A stretch of DNA of 64,000 nucleotides, taken from positions 1,736,001 through 1,800,000 of the forward strand of contig CBDFNN010000004.1 in NCBI GenBank assembly GCA_965250215.1. Direction: 5' to 3'. Position numbers and translations under genes: made by a program. The first letter of the stretch is position 1. Each line of letters starts with the position of its first letter. Below, piece by piece: positions 34,124-43,275 of this stretch. The stretch comes from CBDFNN01 sp965250215. Its GTDB lineage: Bacteria > Bacteroidota > Rhodothermia > Rhodothermales > DATKEJ01. Under the pieces are notes generated by a model. The model ran no database searches, was not told where the DNA came from, and saw only the letters and a program-made list of their open reading frames with translations.

Positions 34124-34699
34124 ATGGACTTGATTCAAGTAGAAATTCTCGGCCTTTCCTCCAGCTCTTCATCGGGTGGAGCTTTTGCTCTAGTATTGAG
34201 AGAGTTAGAGGGAACGAGGCAACTTCCGATCATCATCGGGGGCTTCGAGGCACAGGCGATCGCTCTGGAGTTGGAGAATATTGAGCCTCCACGCCCGATG
34301 ACTCATGATCTCTTAAGAGATTTGTTTGAGTCGGTGCATGCCGAGGTCAGTTTTGTTGTCATTAATGAATTAAAAGATGGCACATTTTTCGCCCGAGTAA
34401 CTTTTACTCACGATGGTTCAGAATCGGAGTTGGATGCTAGACCAAGTGACGCTGTAGCGCTCGCGGTTCGGGTTGAAGCACCGATATACGTGACGGAGGC
34501 TGTCTTAGAAGAAGCGGGGATACCTTCAGAAGAAAGTGATGGTGGACCGCAAGAGTTTGTAGTAGAAGAAAGCGAAGCCGTCATTTCCAGCAGTCCTTTG
34601 GAAGATCTGACCCAAAAACTAAATAAGGCTATCGAAGAAGAGGATTATGAGCAAGCAGCCATTCTTAGAGACGAAATTGAAAGAACAAAGAAATCCTAG
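34124..34699 (+). CDS. Bifunctional nuclease (DUF151) family protein with UVR motif
   Basis: A 191-residue protein. Residues ~1-130 are the BFN/DUF151 domain: VEILGLSSSSSSGGAFALVLRELEG, LPIIIGGFEAQAIALELE, RPMTHDLLRDLFES, and the ELDARPSDAVALAVRVEAPIYV signature. Residues ~155-188 hold a UVR motif (LTQKLNKAIEEEDYEQAAILRDEIE), a helical hairpin that in UvrB and UvrC mediates protein contacts. BFN domains in plants have RNase and DNase activity; in bacteria the role is unclear. The BFN plus UVR layout is seen in Bacteroidota-type genomes. It sits between hisC and bshC. Confidence 0.9.
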   Translation: MDLIQVEILGLSSSSSSGGAFALVLRELEGTRQLPIIIGGFEAQAIALELENIEPPRPMTHDLLRDLFESVHAEVSFVVINELKDGTFFARVTFTHDGSESELDARPSDAVALAVRVEAPIYVTEAVLEEAGIPSEESDGGPQEFVVEESEAVISSSPLEDLTQKLNKAIEEEDYEQAAILRDEIERTKKS

Positions 34700-34738
34700 G
34701 AGTTGCTTGTCTCATCTTCATTCTTATCCTAGCCAAAA

Positions 34739-36352
34739 GTGAAAACAGAACAGATTCCTTTCTCTTCACTTCCGGGATTTTCAACTCTATTCAAAGACTA
34801 CGTCGAGGGGCATGAAAACCTCCAACCTTTCTACAATGGTAGTTACAATTCAGAGTCGGCAATTGTAGGGCGGTGTGATCATCTTCGATCTCGATTGAGA
34901 GAAAATCCTGAGCTTGGAAAGGCACTGCGAGAACAAAACTCCCGCTGGCGTGCGGATGACTTAACTTTCCAAAATATTGACAAATTAAGCTCAGGTAATA
35001 GCCTTGCTGTTGTCACCGGTCAACAGATTGGTTTGCTGATAAATCCGCTGTACATCATATACAAGGCGATTACCGCTATTCAGCTTGCACGAGATGTATC
35101 TGAAAAAACAGGCTTTGATTGTGTGCCAATATTTTGGATGGCTACAGGAGATCACGATTTTGAAGAGATTCGTTCCGCCTCCTTCCCCAACGAAAATGGT
35201 CTTGTCTCCTATGATATAACCAGACCGAGTGGCTATTCAGGTCCAGTTGGCAGGATTTTACTCGAGCCAGAGATCGAGAAGTTGAGCACAAAATTGAGAT
35301 CAATGCTCCCTGCGAGAGAGGGATTAGAATCTGTAATTCAATTGGTGAGCTCTACTTATAAGGCAGGTAGAAGTCTTGAGGATGCATTTGGCAGTCTAAT
35401 CACAAAATGCTTCGAAGGGACCGGAATAATTGTTGTAAGTCCAGATGATGCCAAACTGAAGAAAATAGTTCGACCTCTCTTCCGGCAGGAATTGGAAGAC
35501 TCTCAAGGTATCTATGATGCGCTTTCAAAACAATCCGGTGAGCTAGAAGGGAGTTACAAAATTCAGGTTGAACCTACTCTTCACAATCTATTTTATGTTG
35601 ATGAGATAAGCAGGTCCAAAATCAGCTATGAAGGCGGGAGTTGGGTCGCTCACAATGAAAGAATCGATGAGTTCACTCTACTCAAGCGACTAGATGCAAA
35701 ACCAGAAATGTTTAGTCCGAATGTCGTTCTAAGGCCCTTGATGCAGGACAGTCTTTTTCCAACAGTGGCCTACGTAGCTGGGCCGGGAGAAACCTCCTAT
35801 TTTGCTCAGCTGAAAGGCGTTTATGAATGGGCTGACATGGAAATGCCCATAATATATCCGCGTGCAAGCGTCACTCTTCTTGAGTCGAAAATCTCTAAAT
35901 CACTCGAGCGCTTTGGACTTAAATTTCAAGATCTTCAACACCATGATCCAAATGACTTTTTCAAGGATGTCGCGATAGATTCGCTTTCTGTAGATTTAGA
36001 GGAAGTCTTCGGGAAATTGGAAAAGGAGATTGGTCTTGCATTTTCCGAGTTGGGAGATCAAGTTGGCCGAATTGACCGGAATATGAAAAAATCCTCCAAG
36101 GCAAGACAGGTAACGGTCGAAAAGCAAATCGCAGCTTTGAAGAAGAAAGTTGTCCGAATTCAGAAAAACAAAATGAGTGAAGTGGGAGGGCAGATCGGAG
36201 ATGTGTTTCACCACTTGCTTCCACAGGGTGCATTGCAAGAGAGAAAAATATCTGCGCTGTTCTATCTATCGAGATTTGGTCCAAACCTTATTCGCGATCT
36301 ACTAGGTCACGTTCTTCTAGATACAAGCAAACACCAATTGATTAAGATGTAG
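34739..36352 (+). CDS. bshC: Bacillithiol biosynthesis cysteine-adding enzyme BshC
   Basis: A 537-residue protein from a GTG. BshC adds cysteine to glucosaminyl-malate as the last step of bacillithiol synthesis. Family features: FSSLPGFSTLFKDYV at the start, AVVTGQQIGLLINPLYIIYKAITAIQLA (nucleotide-binding-like core), FWMATGDHDFEEI, LRPLMQDSLFPTVAYVAGPGETSYFAQL, and a C-terminal charged coiled coil (~430-500) before the end. Together with bshB1 at 39507 this supports bacillithiol as a low-molecular-weight thiol of the host. bshA was not found. The stop overlaps the convergent CoA-binding gene by 11 bases. Confidence 0.94.
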   Translation: MKTEQIPFSSLPGFSTLFKDYVEGHENLQPFYNGSYNSESAIVGRCDHLRSRLRENPELGKALREQNSRWRADDLTFQNIDKLSSGNSLAVVTGQQIGLLINPLYIIYKAITAIQLARDVSEKTGFDCVPIFWMATGDHDFEEIRSASFPNENGLVSYDITRPSGYSGPVGRILLEPEIEKLSTKLRSMLPAREGLESVIQLVSSTYKAGRSLEDAFGSLITKCFEGTGIIVVSPDDAKLKKIVRPLFRQELEDSQGIYDALSKQSGELEGSYKIQVEPTLHNLFYVDEISRSKISYEGGSWVAHNERIDEFTLLKRLDAKPEMFSPNVVLRPLMQDSLFPTVAYVAGPGETSYFAQLKGVYEWADMEMPIIYPRASVTLLESKISKSLERFGLKFQDLQHHDPNDFFKDVAIDSLSVDLEEVFGKLEKEIGLAFSELGDQVGRIDRNMKKSSKARQVTVEKQIAALKKKVVRIQKNKMSEVGGQIGDVFHHLLPQGALQERKISALFYLSRFGPNLIRDLLGHVLLDTSKHQLIKM

Positions 36353-36767
36353 GCATCAGGCTGTGTTCGACTAGGATGCACCTATTACGAATGTACTCAA
36401 TGTCATTCCCTTCAGCCAAAGTCTTAGCATCATCGGACGAAACTCCCAATTGTGTCCAAATCACGGGAATTTTGTGTTTGAGTAGGATGGATCTTTCAAG
36501 TGCCATTTGAACAATTTGAAAGACATGCTCGGGTCGGCGAAAGACATTGACGATGTCTATTTCGATATCACTTGGAATTGATGCAAGATCAGGATAGGAA
36601 GCGATCCCTTGAATTTCTTTCGCGAGTGGATTTACGGGAAGAACGTTAAAACCCTGCTTCAATAAATACCGAAAAATCTTATTGCTTTCTCGGTGATGTC
36701 TCGGCGAAGCTCCAACTACAGCGATAACTCTTGACTCAGCTAGAATTTGATGTGGTGATCTACCCAT
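36342..36767 (-). CDS. CoA-binding domain protein (YccU-like)
   Basis: A 141-residue single-domain Rossmann-like protein: VIAVVGASPRHHRESNKIFRYLLKQGFNVLPVNPLAKEIQG is the CoA-binding signature, followed by SIPSDIEIDIVNVFRRPEHV, IPVIWTQLGVSSDDA and the end motif NRCILVEH. Members bind CoA; the biological role is unknown. The 3' end overlaps the end of bshC by 11 bases on the opposite strand, and the gene is divergent from leuS across ~100 bases. Confidence 0.92.
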   Translation of the reverse strand: MGRSPHQILAESRVIAVVGASPRHHRESNKIFRYLLKQGFNVLPVNPLAKEIQGIASYPDLASIPSDIEIDIVNVFRRPEHVFQIVQMALERSILLKHKIPVIWTQLGVSSDDAKTLAEGNDIEYIRNRCILVEHSLMPTS

Positions 36768-36866
36768 TACGCCTGTTTGTTTGCCAGCAACCTTTGAATG
36801 GACAACACGTACTTTTTTGCTATTTGTTCGGCCCGTCCATCACAAGAAAATCAGAGTCACACAGCT

Positions 36867-39479
36867 ATGTCCTTCTATCCGTTTGATGATATCGAAACGA
36901 AATGGCAGAAGTATTGGCAGGAAAACAAGACCTTCCGTACTCCGCAGGAAATCGATACGACTAAACCGAAGTACTATGTCTTGGACATGTTTCCATATCC
37001 CAGTGGCGCTGGCCTCCACGTAGGTCATCCAGAGGGTTATACGGCAACCGATATTTTAGCTCGGTACAAGCGAATGAAGGGTTTCAATGTTCTTCATCCC
37101 ATGGGTTGGGACGCTTTCGGGCTTCCTGCTGAGCAGTATGCTCTTGACACGGGTACACATCCGAGAGACACGACGGTTGAAAATATTGATCGATTCAGAG
37201 GTCAATTGCAAAGACTAGGATTTTCGTACGACTGGGATCGCGAGGTCGCCACTATTGATCCAAAATATTATCGATGGACTCAATGGATCTTCTTGCAGCT
37301 CTATAAAAAGGGCCTAGCCTATCAGGCAGAGGTGCCAGTAAACTGGTGCGCAGCCCTTGGCACTGTCCTAGCGAACGAAGAAGTAATTGACGGCAAGAGT
37401 GAACGCGGAGGTCATCCCGTGGAGCGACTGCCGATGAAGCAGTGGATGTTGAAAATTACAGCCTACGCTGATCGACTTATCGAAGACTTGGAAGATCTTG
37501 ATTGGCCCGAAAGCATCAAGGAAATGCAGCGGAACTGGATTGGTCGTTCAGAAGGTGCCGAAATCGAGTTCAAGATTGTTGATAGTGATGAGGTATTGAA
37601 AGTATATACTACTCGACCGGATACGATTTTTGGCGCAACCTATATGGTTGTGGCTCCCGAGCATAAACTCGTCGACGCTATTCGCAAAGAAAGCCAAGGG
37701 GAAGCAATTGAAAGCTACATCAAGCAGGCTCAGAACAAAAGTGATCTAGAAAGGACGGAGTTGCAGAAGGACAAGACAGGCGTTGACATTGGAGCTCGCG
37801 CTATCAATCCTGCAAACGGTGAGGAGATTCCTATTTGGATAGCAGACTATGTCCTGGCGACCTACGGCACTGGAGCTATTATGGCTGTACCAGGTCAAGA
37901 CGATCGGGACTGGGAGTTTGCAGAAACATTTGATCTTGAGATTCGCCGGACGGTCCAGACACCGGATGGATTTGAGGGCAAGGCCTATACTGGAGATGGT
38001 CTTGCTATAAACTCAGGTTTTCTTGATGGAATGAAAATTGCGGAGGCCAAATCGGCAATGATCACATGGCTAGAGGAGAATAATCATGGATACAAGAAGG
38101 TCAATTACAGGCTAAGAGATTGGCTTTTCAGTAGGCAGCGCTACTGGGGAGAGCCCTTCCCGATCGTTCATACAGAAGATGGCCACTTCGCTGTTCCAGA
38201 AGAGGACCTTCCTGTCGCCTTGCCAGACGTGGAGTCTTACAAACCATCTGGAACTGGAGAGAGTCCGCTTGCCACCATCGATACTTGGATTAATACGACT
38301 CATAAAGAATCAGGAAAACCAGCCCGGCGAGAGACGAACACAATGCCTCAATGGGCCGGTTCATGCTGGTACTATCTCCGATTCATCGATCCAGATAACA
38401 AGGATAATCTTGTTGATCTAGAAGCTGAGAAATACTGGATGCCTGTCGATCTTTATGTTGGTGGTGCTGAACATGCGGTACTGCATTTGCTTTATGCCAG
38501 ATTCTGGCACAAAGTTCTTTTCGATCTTGGAGTAGTATCCACTAAGGAACCATTCCAGGAATTATTTAACCAAGGAATGATTCTGGGTGAAGTTGAATAC
38601 ACAGGATACATTCAGGAGAAGGGCGATTGGGTTTCTGTGGAAGAGGTCGATCGTGAGGGGATGACTTCTGCCCAAGATGAGATTCTTCGGTCGGTCAAAC
38701 TGGACCCATCGAAAGTCACTAAGAAAGGCGATCATTTTGTGCTTGTGGAGGACGAGTCTATCGTTGTTAATTCGAGAGCCCACAAAATGAGTAAGAGCCG
38801 GGGAAATGTGGTCAATCCAGATGAAATTGTAGATCGGTTTGGCGCAGATTCGCTGAGACTTTATGAAATGTTTATGGGCCCACTTGATCAGGTCAAGCCT
38901 TGGAGCACAAAAGGCGTAGAGGGCGTTTTCCGCTTTCTTAATCGTGTCTGGAGGTTGTTTACGGATGGAGAGGAAGGAGCTCTGAGTCACAAAATCAGCG
39001 ATGACGAAGCCACTAAGGACCAGTTGCGTCTCCTTCATAAAACGATCAAGAAAGTAAGCGAGGACGTAGAGGGTTATAGATTTAACACCGCTATTTCCTC
39101 GATGATGGAGTTTGTCAATGAAGCCAATTCTTGGGAGAGTTTGCCTTCCTCAATCTTGAAGGAATTTGCTCTCTTGCTGTCCCCCTTTTCTCCCCATCTT
39201 GCAGAGGAGTTGCATGAGAAGCTTGGTGCTAGTGAGACTTTGGCCTATGCCTCATGGCCTATACTTGACGAAAGTTATCTCGTGAAAGATACGATTGTGC
39301 TTCCCTTGCAAATTAATGGTAAAGTTCGAGCTAACATTGAGGTGTCTCCCCAAATTTCGAAGGAAGACGTTCTCAGCTTGGCGAAAGAGAATGAGAATAT
39401 CGCCAAATATCTTTCCGAAGGTGAGCTTAGAAAAGAAATCTACGTTCCTGGTAGAATTGTAAATTTTGTTGTTAGCTAG
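36867..39479 (+). CDS. leuS: Leucyl-tRNA synthetase
   Basis: An 870-residue class I synthetase from the ATG at 36867; the open frame extends 23 codons upstream, but that part overlaps nothing conserved. The HIGH signature appears as HVGH (51-54) within FPYPSGAGLHVGHPEGY, the editing domain (CP1) occupies ~225-420 with TTRPDTIFGATYMV and GTGAIMAVPGQDDRDWEF, and KMSKS is at 640-644. The leucine-specific insert with WMPVDLYVGGAEHAVLHLLYARFWHK is present. It starts the long plus-strand run, with bshB1 27 bases behind. Confidence 0.97.
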   Translation: MSFYPFDDIETKWQKYWQENKTFRTPQEIDTTKPKYYVLDMFPYPSGAGLHVGHPEGYTATDILARYKRMKGFNVLHPMGWDAFGLPAEQYALDTGTHPRDTTVENIDRFRGQLQRLGFSYDWDREVATIDPKYYRWTQWIFLQLYKKGLAYQAEVPVNWCAALGTVLANEEVIDGKSERGGHPVERLPMKQWMLKITAYADRLIEDLEDLDWPESIKEMQRNWIGRSEGAEIEFKIVDSDEVLKVYTTRPDTIFGATYMVVAPEHKLVDAIRKESQGEAIESYIKQAQNKSDLERTELQKDKTGVDIGARAINPANGEEIPIWIADYVLATYGTGAIMAVPGQDDRDWEFAETFDLEIRRTVQTPDGFEGKAYTGDGLAINSGFLDGMKIAEAKSAMITWLEENNHGYKKVNYRLRDWLFSRQRYWGEPFPIVHTEDGHFAVPEEDLPVALPDVESYKPSGTGESPLATIDTWINTTHKESGKPARRETNTMPQWAGSCWYYLRFIDPDNKDNLVDLEAEKYWMPVDLYVGGAEHAVLHLLYARFWHKVLFDLGVVSTKEPFQELFNQGMILGEVEYTGYIQEKGDWVSVEEVDREGMTSAQDEILRSVKLDPSKVTKKGDHFVLVEDESIVVNSRAHKMSKSRGNVVNPDEIVDRFGADSLRLYEMFMGPLDQVKPWSTKGVEGVFRFLNRVWRLFTDGEEGALSHKISDDEATKDQLRLLHKTIKKVSEDVEGYRFNTAISSMMEFVNEANSWESLPSSILKEFALLLSPFSPHLAEELHEKLGASETLAYASWPILDESYLVKDTIVLPLQINGKVRANIEVSPQISKEDVLSLAKENENIAKYLSEGELRKEIYVPGRIVNFVVS

Positions 39480-39506
39480 GTATCAAGTATCTCTCATAAC
39501 ACGAGA

Positions 39507-40262
39507 TTGAGTAATCTAATCGATAAGAACAAGCTTGACATACTGGCATTTGGAGCGCATCCCGACGATGTTGAGCTCTGCTGCGGAGGCACTGTTCTCT
39601 CGCTTGTGGCAAAGGGTTACAAGGTCGGAGTCGTGGATATCTCTGAAGGGGAGCTGTCCAGCAGAGGAAGCGTTGATTTACGCAGGGAAGAGACGGCGGT
39701 GGCCAGTCGTTTTCTAGGCATTGAAGTGCGGGAAAACTTGGGCATCCCAGACGGCGGAATTGAGCTGACTAAAGCAAACAGAGAAAAAGTAATGGAGGTG
39801 ATACGGAAATATCGCCCTGAGATAATTCTCGCAAATCCCTTGATTGATAGACACCCGGATCATGCTCATGCGGCGAGTTTGGTAGTAGAGTCTTGTTTCT
39901 ATTCGGGACTAAAAATGCTACCATCAAGAGCGGGTTACGATGTCTGGAGACCCAAACATATTTTACACTATATGCAGTCCGTCTATTTCGAACCTGATAT
40001 CATAGTTGATGTTGGTGAGTATTGGGATCAGCGGCAAAAGGCAATGCTCGCATATTCGAGCCAGTTCAACGTTGTAGCAGAAGAGAATGACCAAGCACAG
40101 ACCTATATTTCATCACAAGGGTACTTGGAGTGGATTGAAGCCCGAGCTAAGGTTTTAGGCTACAGAATTGGCGCTATTTATGGAGAAGGATTTACTTACT
40201 CTGCCGGAGCGATTGGAACGGACGATCTGGTAGATCTATTGAAGAAGCAACCCAGAAGATAA
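39507..40262 (+). CDS. bshB1: Bacillithiol biosynthesis deacetylase BshB1
   Basis: A 251-residue zinc-dependent LmbE-type deacetylase, read from a TTG. It removes the acetyl group from GlcNAc-malate in bacillithiol synthesis. Metal-binding AHPDDVE (His18, Asp21 region), the DISEGELSSRGSVDLRREE segment, NLGIPDGGI and DRHPDHAHAASLV (second metal site) are visible, as is the family end segment YGEGFTYSAGAIGTDDLVDLL. It follows leuS by 27 bases. bshC is 3.2 kb upstream on the same strand. Confidence 0.93.
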   Translation: MSNLIDKNKLDILAFGAHPDDVELCCGGTVLSLVAKGYKVGVVDISEGELSSRGSVDLRREETAVASRFLGIEVRENLGIPDGGIELTKANREKVMEVIRKYRPEIILANPLIDRHPDHAHAASLVVESCFYSGLKMLPSRAGYDVWRPKHILHYMQSVYFEPDIIVDVGEYWDQRQKAMLAYSSQFNVVAEENDQAQTYISSQGYLEWIEARAKVLGYRIGAIYGEGFTYSAGAIGTDDLVDLLKKQPRR

Positions 40263-40370
40263 TTCAGAATGGGAGGCGCTTTGCTAGCCTACATCGTGGG
40301 TTATATATTGGAAATTAGGAGTACTCAACAAAGGGATCTCCGACTAAAACATTGGAATTAATAAGATTTT

Positions 40371-40931
40371 ATGGCTGATACTAGTGATTTCCGAAATGGC
40401 TTGACCATGATTTGGAAAGATGATTTGTGGACCATTATCGAGTTTCAGCATGTGAAACCAGGTAAAGGAGGTGCCTTCGTCAGAAGCAAACTTCGCAATG
40501 TTAGAAAGGGGAAAGTTGTAGACAATACATTTAGAGCGGGAGAGAAGATAGAGATTGCGCGAGTTGAGCGTCACGGTTTTCAATACCTCTACCATGATGA
40601 TTTTGGCTATCACTTTATGCACAATGAGACATTTGAACAGACTAGTGTACCAGGTGAGTTAGTCAAAGGATCGGACTTCTTAAAGGAGTCATCAAATGTT
40701 GAAATCCTTATTTATGTTCAGACGGGAGAGGCCATTGCTGTTGAATTGCCTAAACATGTGGAGTTGGCTGTAACGCAAACTGATCCAGGATTGAAAGGTG
40801 ATACCGCTCAAGGCGGTACGAAGCCGGCGACACTTGAAAGCGGCGCAGTCATAAACGTGCCTCTGTTTGTCAACGAAGGAGATGTGTTGCGTGTTGATGT
40901 CGAATCAAGAAGCTATTTAACCCGTGTCTAG
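40371..40931 (+). CDS. efp: Elongation factor P
   Basis: A 186-residue three-domain protein that helps ribosomes through polyproline stretches. Visible: KOW-like domain I with the modification loop HVKPGKGGAF (Lys32 at the tip), KLRNVRKGKVVDNTF, RVERHGFQYLYHDDFGYHFM, and domains II/III with ELPKHVELAVTQTDPGLKGDTAQGGTKPATLESGAVINVPLFVNEGDVLRVD. No EpmA or EarP modifier gene is nearby. A 108-base gap upstream separates it from bshB1; accB follows closely, the common efp-accB-accC order. Confidence 0.97.
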   Translation: MADTSDFRNGLTMIWKDDLWTIIEFQHVKPGKGGAFVRSKLRNVRKGKVVDNTFRAGEKIEIARVERHGFQYLYHDDFGYHFMHNETFEQTSVPGELVKGSDFLKESSNVEILIYVQTGEAIAVELPKHVELAVTQTDPGLKGDTAQGGTKPATLESGAVINVPLFVNEGDVLRVDVESRSYLTRV

Positions 40932-40963
40932 TTCAATCTAGTACACTAACGAAACGAGTGAAA

Positions 40964-41425
40964 ATGGATATTAAAAAAGTCCAAGAACTTCTGAAAGTTG
41001 TCGAAGAAAACGACATCGCGGAAATTGAGGTAGAGCAGGACGGGCTTCGGATAATGATTCGAAAAACCGCGTACCAAACGGTGGCTCCGATGGCAGCTCA
41101 AATGGCTGTCCCGGCCTATTCCGCAGCAACCGTACCGACGGAGGCAGGCGCCGCTCCAGCCACGGTCGAACCAGCAAACCCTGAAGAGGCTGGTACTGTC
41201 GTTAAGTCACCTATTGTTGGCACATTCTATACAGCACCAAGTCCAGATGATGCTAATTTCGTGAAAGTTGGCGACGTCATTTCTGAAGGACAGGTTCTTT
41301 GCATTATTGAAGCCATGAAGATCATGAACGAAATCGAATCCGAGGTGTCCGGAAAAGTCGTGAAGATCTTGGTCGAGAGCGGGAATCCAGTTGAGTACGA
41401 CCAGCCACTCTTTGTTGTCGCCTAG
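40964..41425 (+). CDS. accB: Biotin carboxyl carrier protein of acetyl-CoA carboxylase
   Basis: A 153-residue protein from the ATG at 40964 (a GTG two codons earlier is possible). The N-terminal helix MDIKKVQELLKVVEENDIAEIEVEQDGLRI is typical. An Ala/Pro-rich linker (~45-72) leads to the biotinyl domain with the EAMKIMNE motif and Lys119 as the biotin site. It carries CO2 between AccC and the carboxyltransferase in fatty-acid synthesis. It sits 32 bases after efp and 17 before accC. Confidence 0.95.
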   Translation: MDIKKVQELLKVVEENDIAEIEVEQDGLRIMIRKTAYQTVAPMAAQMAVPAYSAATVPTEAGAAPATVEPANPEEAGTVVKSPIVGTFYTAPSPDDANFVKVGDVISEGQVLCIIEAMKIMNEIESEVSGKVVKILVESGNPVEYDQPLFVVA

Positions 41426-41442
41426 ATCCACCTAATTCCTTC

Positions 41443-42789
41443 ATGAAGAAAGTACTGATCGCCAATAGAGGCGAAATCGCCCTCCGTGTCATTCGGACTT
41501 GCCAAGAAATGGATCTGGCAACCGTAGCAGTCTATTCGACTGCAGACAGAGACTCATTACCGGTTCGTTTTGCCGATGAGGCCGTATGTATAGGGCCTCC
41601 TCCCTCGAGAGATAGCTATCTGCGGATGGATCGGATAATCGCGGCGGCAGAAGTTACAGGCGCCGATGCTATACATCCTGGTTACGGTTTTCTGGCCGAA
41701 AATGCAGAATTCAGCAATATTTGCGCTGACCACAACTTAAAGTTTATTGGCCCCTCGGCGGACGTTATCAATCGCATGGGAGACAAAGCTCTTGCGAAGA
41801 AAACCATGATTGATGCCGGTGTTCCAACGGTGCCTGGTTCAGCGGGCATTGTTGAAGATCTAAATGAAGCGAAAGAAATTGCCCTTGAGTTTGGCTATCC
41901 GGTAATGGTGAAAGCCACTGCTGGAGGAGGTGGAAGAGGAATGAGGGCGGCACACTCTGAAAAGGAGTTAGACGAGGTGTTCTCAGTAGCTCGCAATGAG
42001 GCTGTTGCAAATTTCGGAAACCCTGATGTCTATATCGAAAAACTCGTCGAACGGCCAAGACACGTTGAGATACAAGTCATGGGGGACGGAAAGGGCAAAG
42101 CAATTCACCTAGGAGAGCGAGAATGCTCCATTCAACGTCGGCATCAAAAGCTCCTTGAAGAATCTCCATCGCCTGCTGTGGATGCTGATCTCCGAGAGAG
42201 GATGGGTGCCGCTGCTGTAGACGCAGCCAAGGCGGTAAACTACGAAGGTGCAGGAACTGTCGAATTTCTACTCGACAAGGATTTGAATTTCTATTTCATG
42301 GAAATGAACACCCGTATTCAAGTTGAGCATTGCGTGACGGAGGAAGTGATAGGCAAGGATCTGGTCAAGATGCAGATCGATATTGCGAGAGGCTGCGATT
42401 TTGATGACAAAGAGAGGACCCTGAATGGACATGCTATTGAGTGTCGGATTAATGCTGAAGATCCATTTAAAGATTTTAGGCCATCTCCAGGTACGATAAC
42501 GGCTTTCCACTCGCCAAAAGGCAGAGAGGTCAGAGTTGATACACATGCATTTGCCGGTTACACTATTCCCCCGTACTACGACTCTTTGATAGCGAAAGTA
42601 ATAGTCCGGGCTGGAAGTCGAGAGAAAGCCATCGCACGAATGAGAAGAGCTCTTGATGAGTTCATCATTGAAGGTGTCCCCACCACGAAGGAATTTCACC
42701 GTCAATTGATGGATGATCCCAGATTTATTTCCGGGGATTTCGACACTCACTTTCTTGAGGAATTCTCCCTAAAGTCTCCCGATGCCTAG
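41443..42789 (+). CDS. accC: Biotin carboxylase AccC
   Basis: A 448-residue ATP-grasp enzyme that carboxylates biotin on AccB using bicarbonate and ATP. Motifs: KKVLIANRGEIALRVIRTC, GADAIHPGYGFLAENAEF, the ATP loop KATAGGGGRGMRA, ERECSIQRRHQKLLEE, FYFMEMNTRIQVEHCVTE and HAIECRINAEDP. The length is standard. It is co-directional with accB (17 bases apart). The carboxyltransferase subunits accA and accD are not in the window, though an acyl-CoA carboxylase beta subunit is encoded at 16357. Confidence 0.97.
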   Translation: MKKVLIANRGEIALRVIRTCQEMDLATVAVYSTADRDSLPVRFADEAVCIGPPPSRDSYLRMDRIIAAAEVTGADAIHPGYGFLAENAEFSNICADHNLKFIGPSADVINRMGDKALAKKTMIDAGVPTVPGSAGIVEDLNEAKEIALEFGYPVMVKATAGGGGRGMRAAHSEKELDEVFSVARNEAVANFGNPDVYIEKLVERPRHVEIQVMGDGKGKAIHLGERECSIQRRHQKLLEESPSPAVDADLRERMGAAAVDAAKAVNYEGAGTVEFLLDKDLNFYFMEMNTRIQVEHCVTEEVIGKDLVKMQIDIARGCDFDDKERTLNGHAIECRINAEDPFKDFRPSPGTITAFHSPKGREVRVDTHAFAGYTIPPYYDSLIAKVIVRAGSREKAIARMRRALDEFIIEGVPTTKEFHRQLMDDPRFISGDFDTHFLEEFSLKSPDA

Positions 42790-42873
42790 GCATTGCTTGG
42801 CGCCAGATATTATCTTGCGTTTTGCGCAACATTCGCACAAACTCCCGACATTACAGACCAAGATTTAAGAGCT

Positions 42874-43260
42874 ATGAGCACACCTGCAGGCCTCAAATAT
42901 TCAAAAGAACACGAGTGGATCAAGATTTCCGAAGATGGAGAGATTGCGACCATTGGTATCACTGAATTTGCCCAAGGCGAGCTCGGCGATATAGTTTTTG
43001 TGGAACTCGAATCTGACGGTTCTAGCTTTGAGAAAGGCGAAGTCTTTGGCACTATCGAGGCTGTCAAGACCGTTTCAGAACTATTCATGCCGATCACCGG
43101 CACGATTACTGAAATAAACGAAAATCTCGATGCCAATCCTGAGCTTGTAAACGAAGATCCTTACGAAGGTGGCTGGATGGTTAAGATATCTATTGCCGAT
43201 CCAAGCCAATTGGATGATCTAATGGATGCTGAAGCCTACGCCGAGATGACGGGTGCTTAG
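42874..43260 (+). CDS. gcvH: Glycine cleavage system H protein
   Basis: A 128-residue lipoyl carrier from the ATG at 42874. The open frame continues 27 codons upstream, but that stretch is unlike GcvH. Visible: GLKYSKEHEWIKISEDGEIATIGITEFAQGELGDIVFVELE, the lipoyl site Lys65 in GTIEAVKTVSELF, the strand GTITEINENLDANPELVNEDPYEGGWMVKI and the closing acidic helix. H protein carries the aminomethyl group between the P and T proteins in glycine breakdown; neither gcvP nor gcvT is nearby. guaA follows after 15 bases. Confidence 0.95.
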   Translation: MSTPAGLKYSKEHEWIKISEDGEIATIGITEFAQGELGDIVFVELESDGSSFEKGEVFGTIEAVKTVSELFMPITGTITEINENLDANPELVNEDPYEGGWMVKISIADPSQLDDLMDAEAYAEMTGA

Positions 43261-43275
43261 CCTGACCACGACTTA

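Noticed and set aside
38562..39038. Minus-strand 158-residue open frame within leuS
   Set aside because: Shadow of the synthetase gene; the sequence has no domain character.
42268..42750. Minus-strand 160-residue open frame within accC
   Set aside because: Shadow of a highly conserved gene.
42793..42873. N-terminal extension of gcvH
   Set aside because: The 27 upstream codons do not resemble GcvH, which starts properly at 42874.
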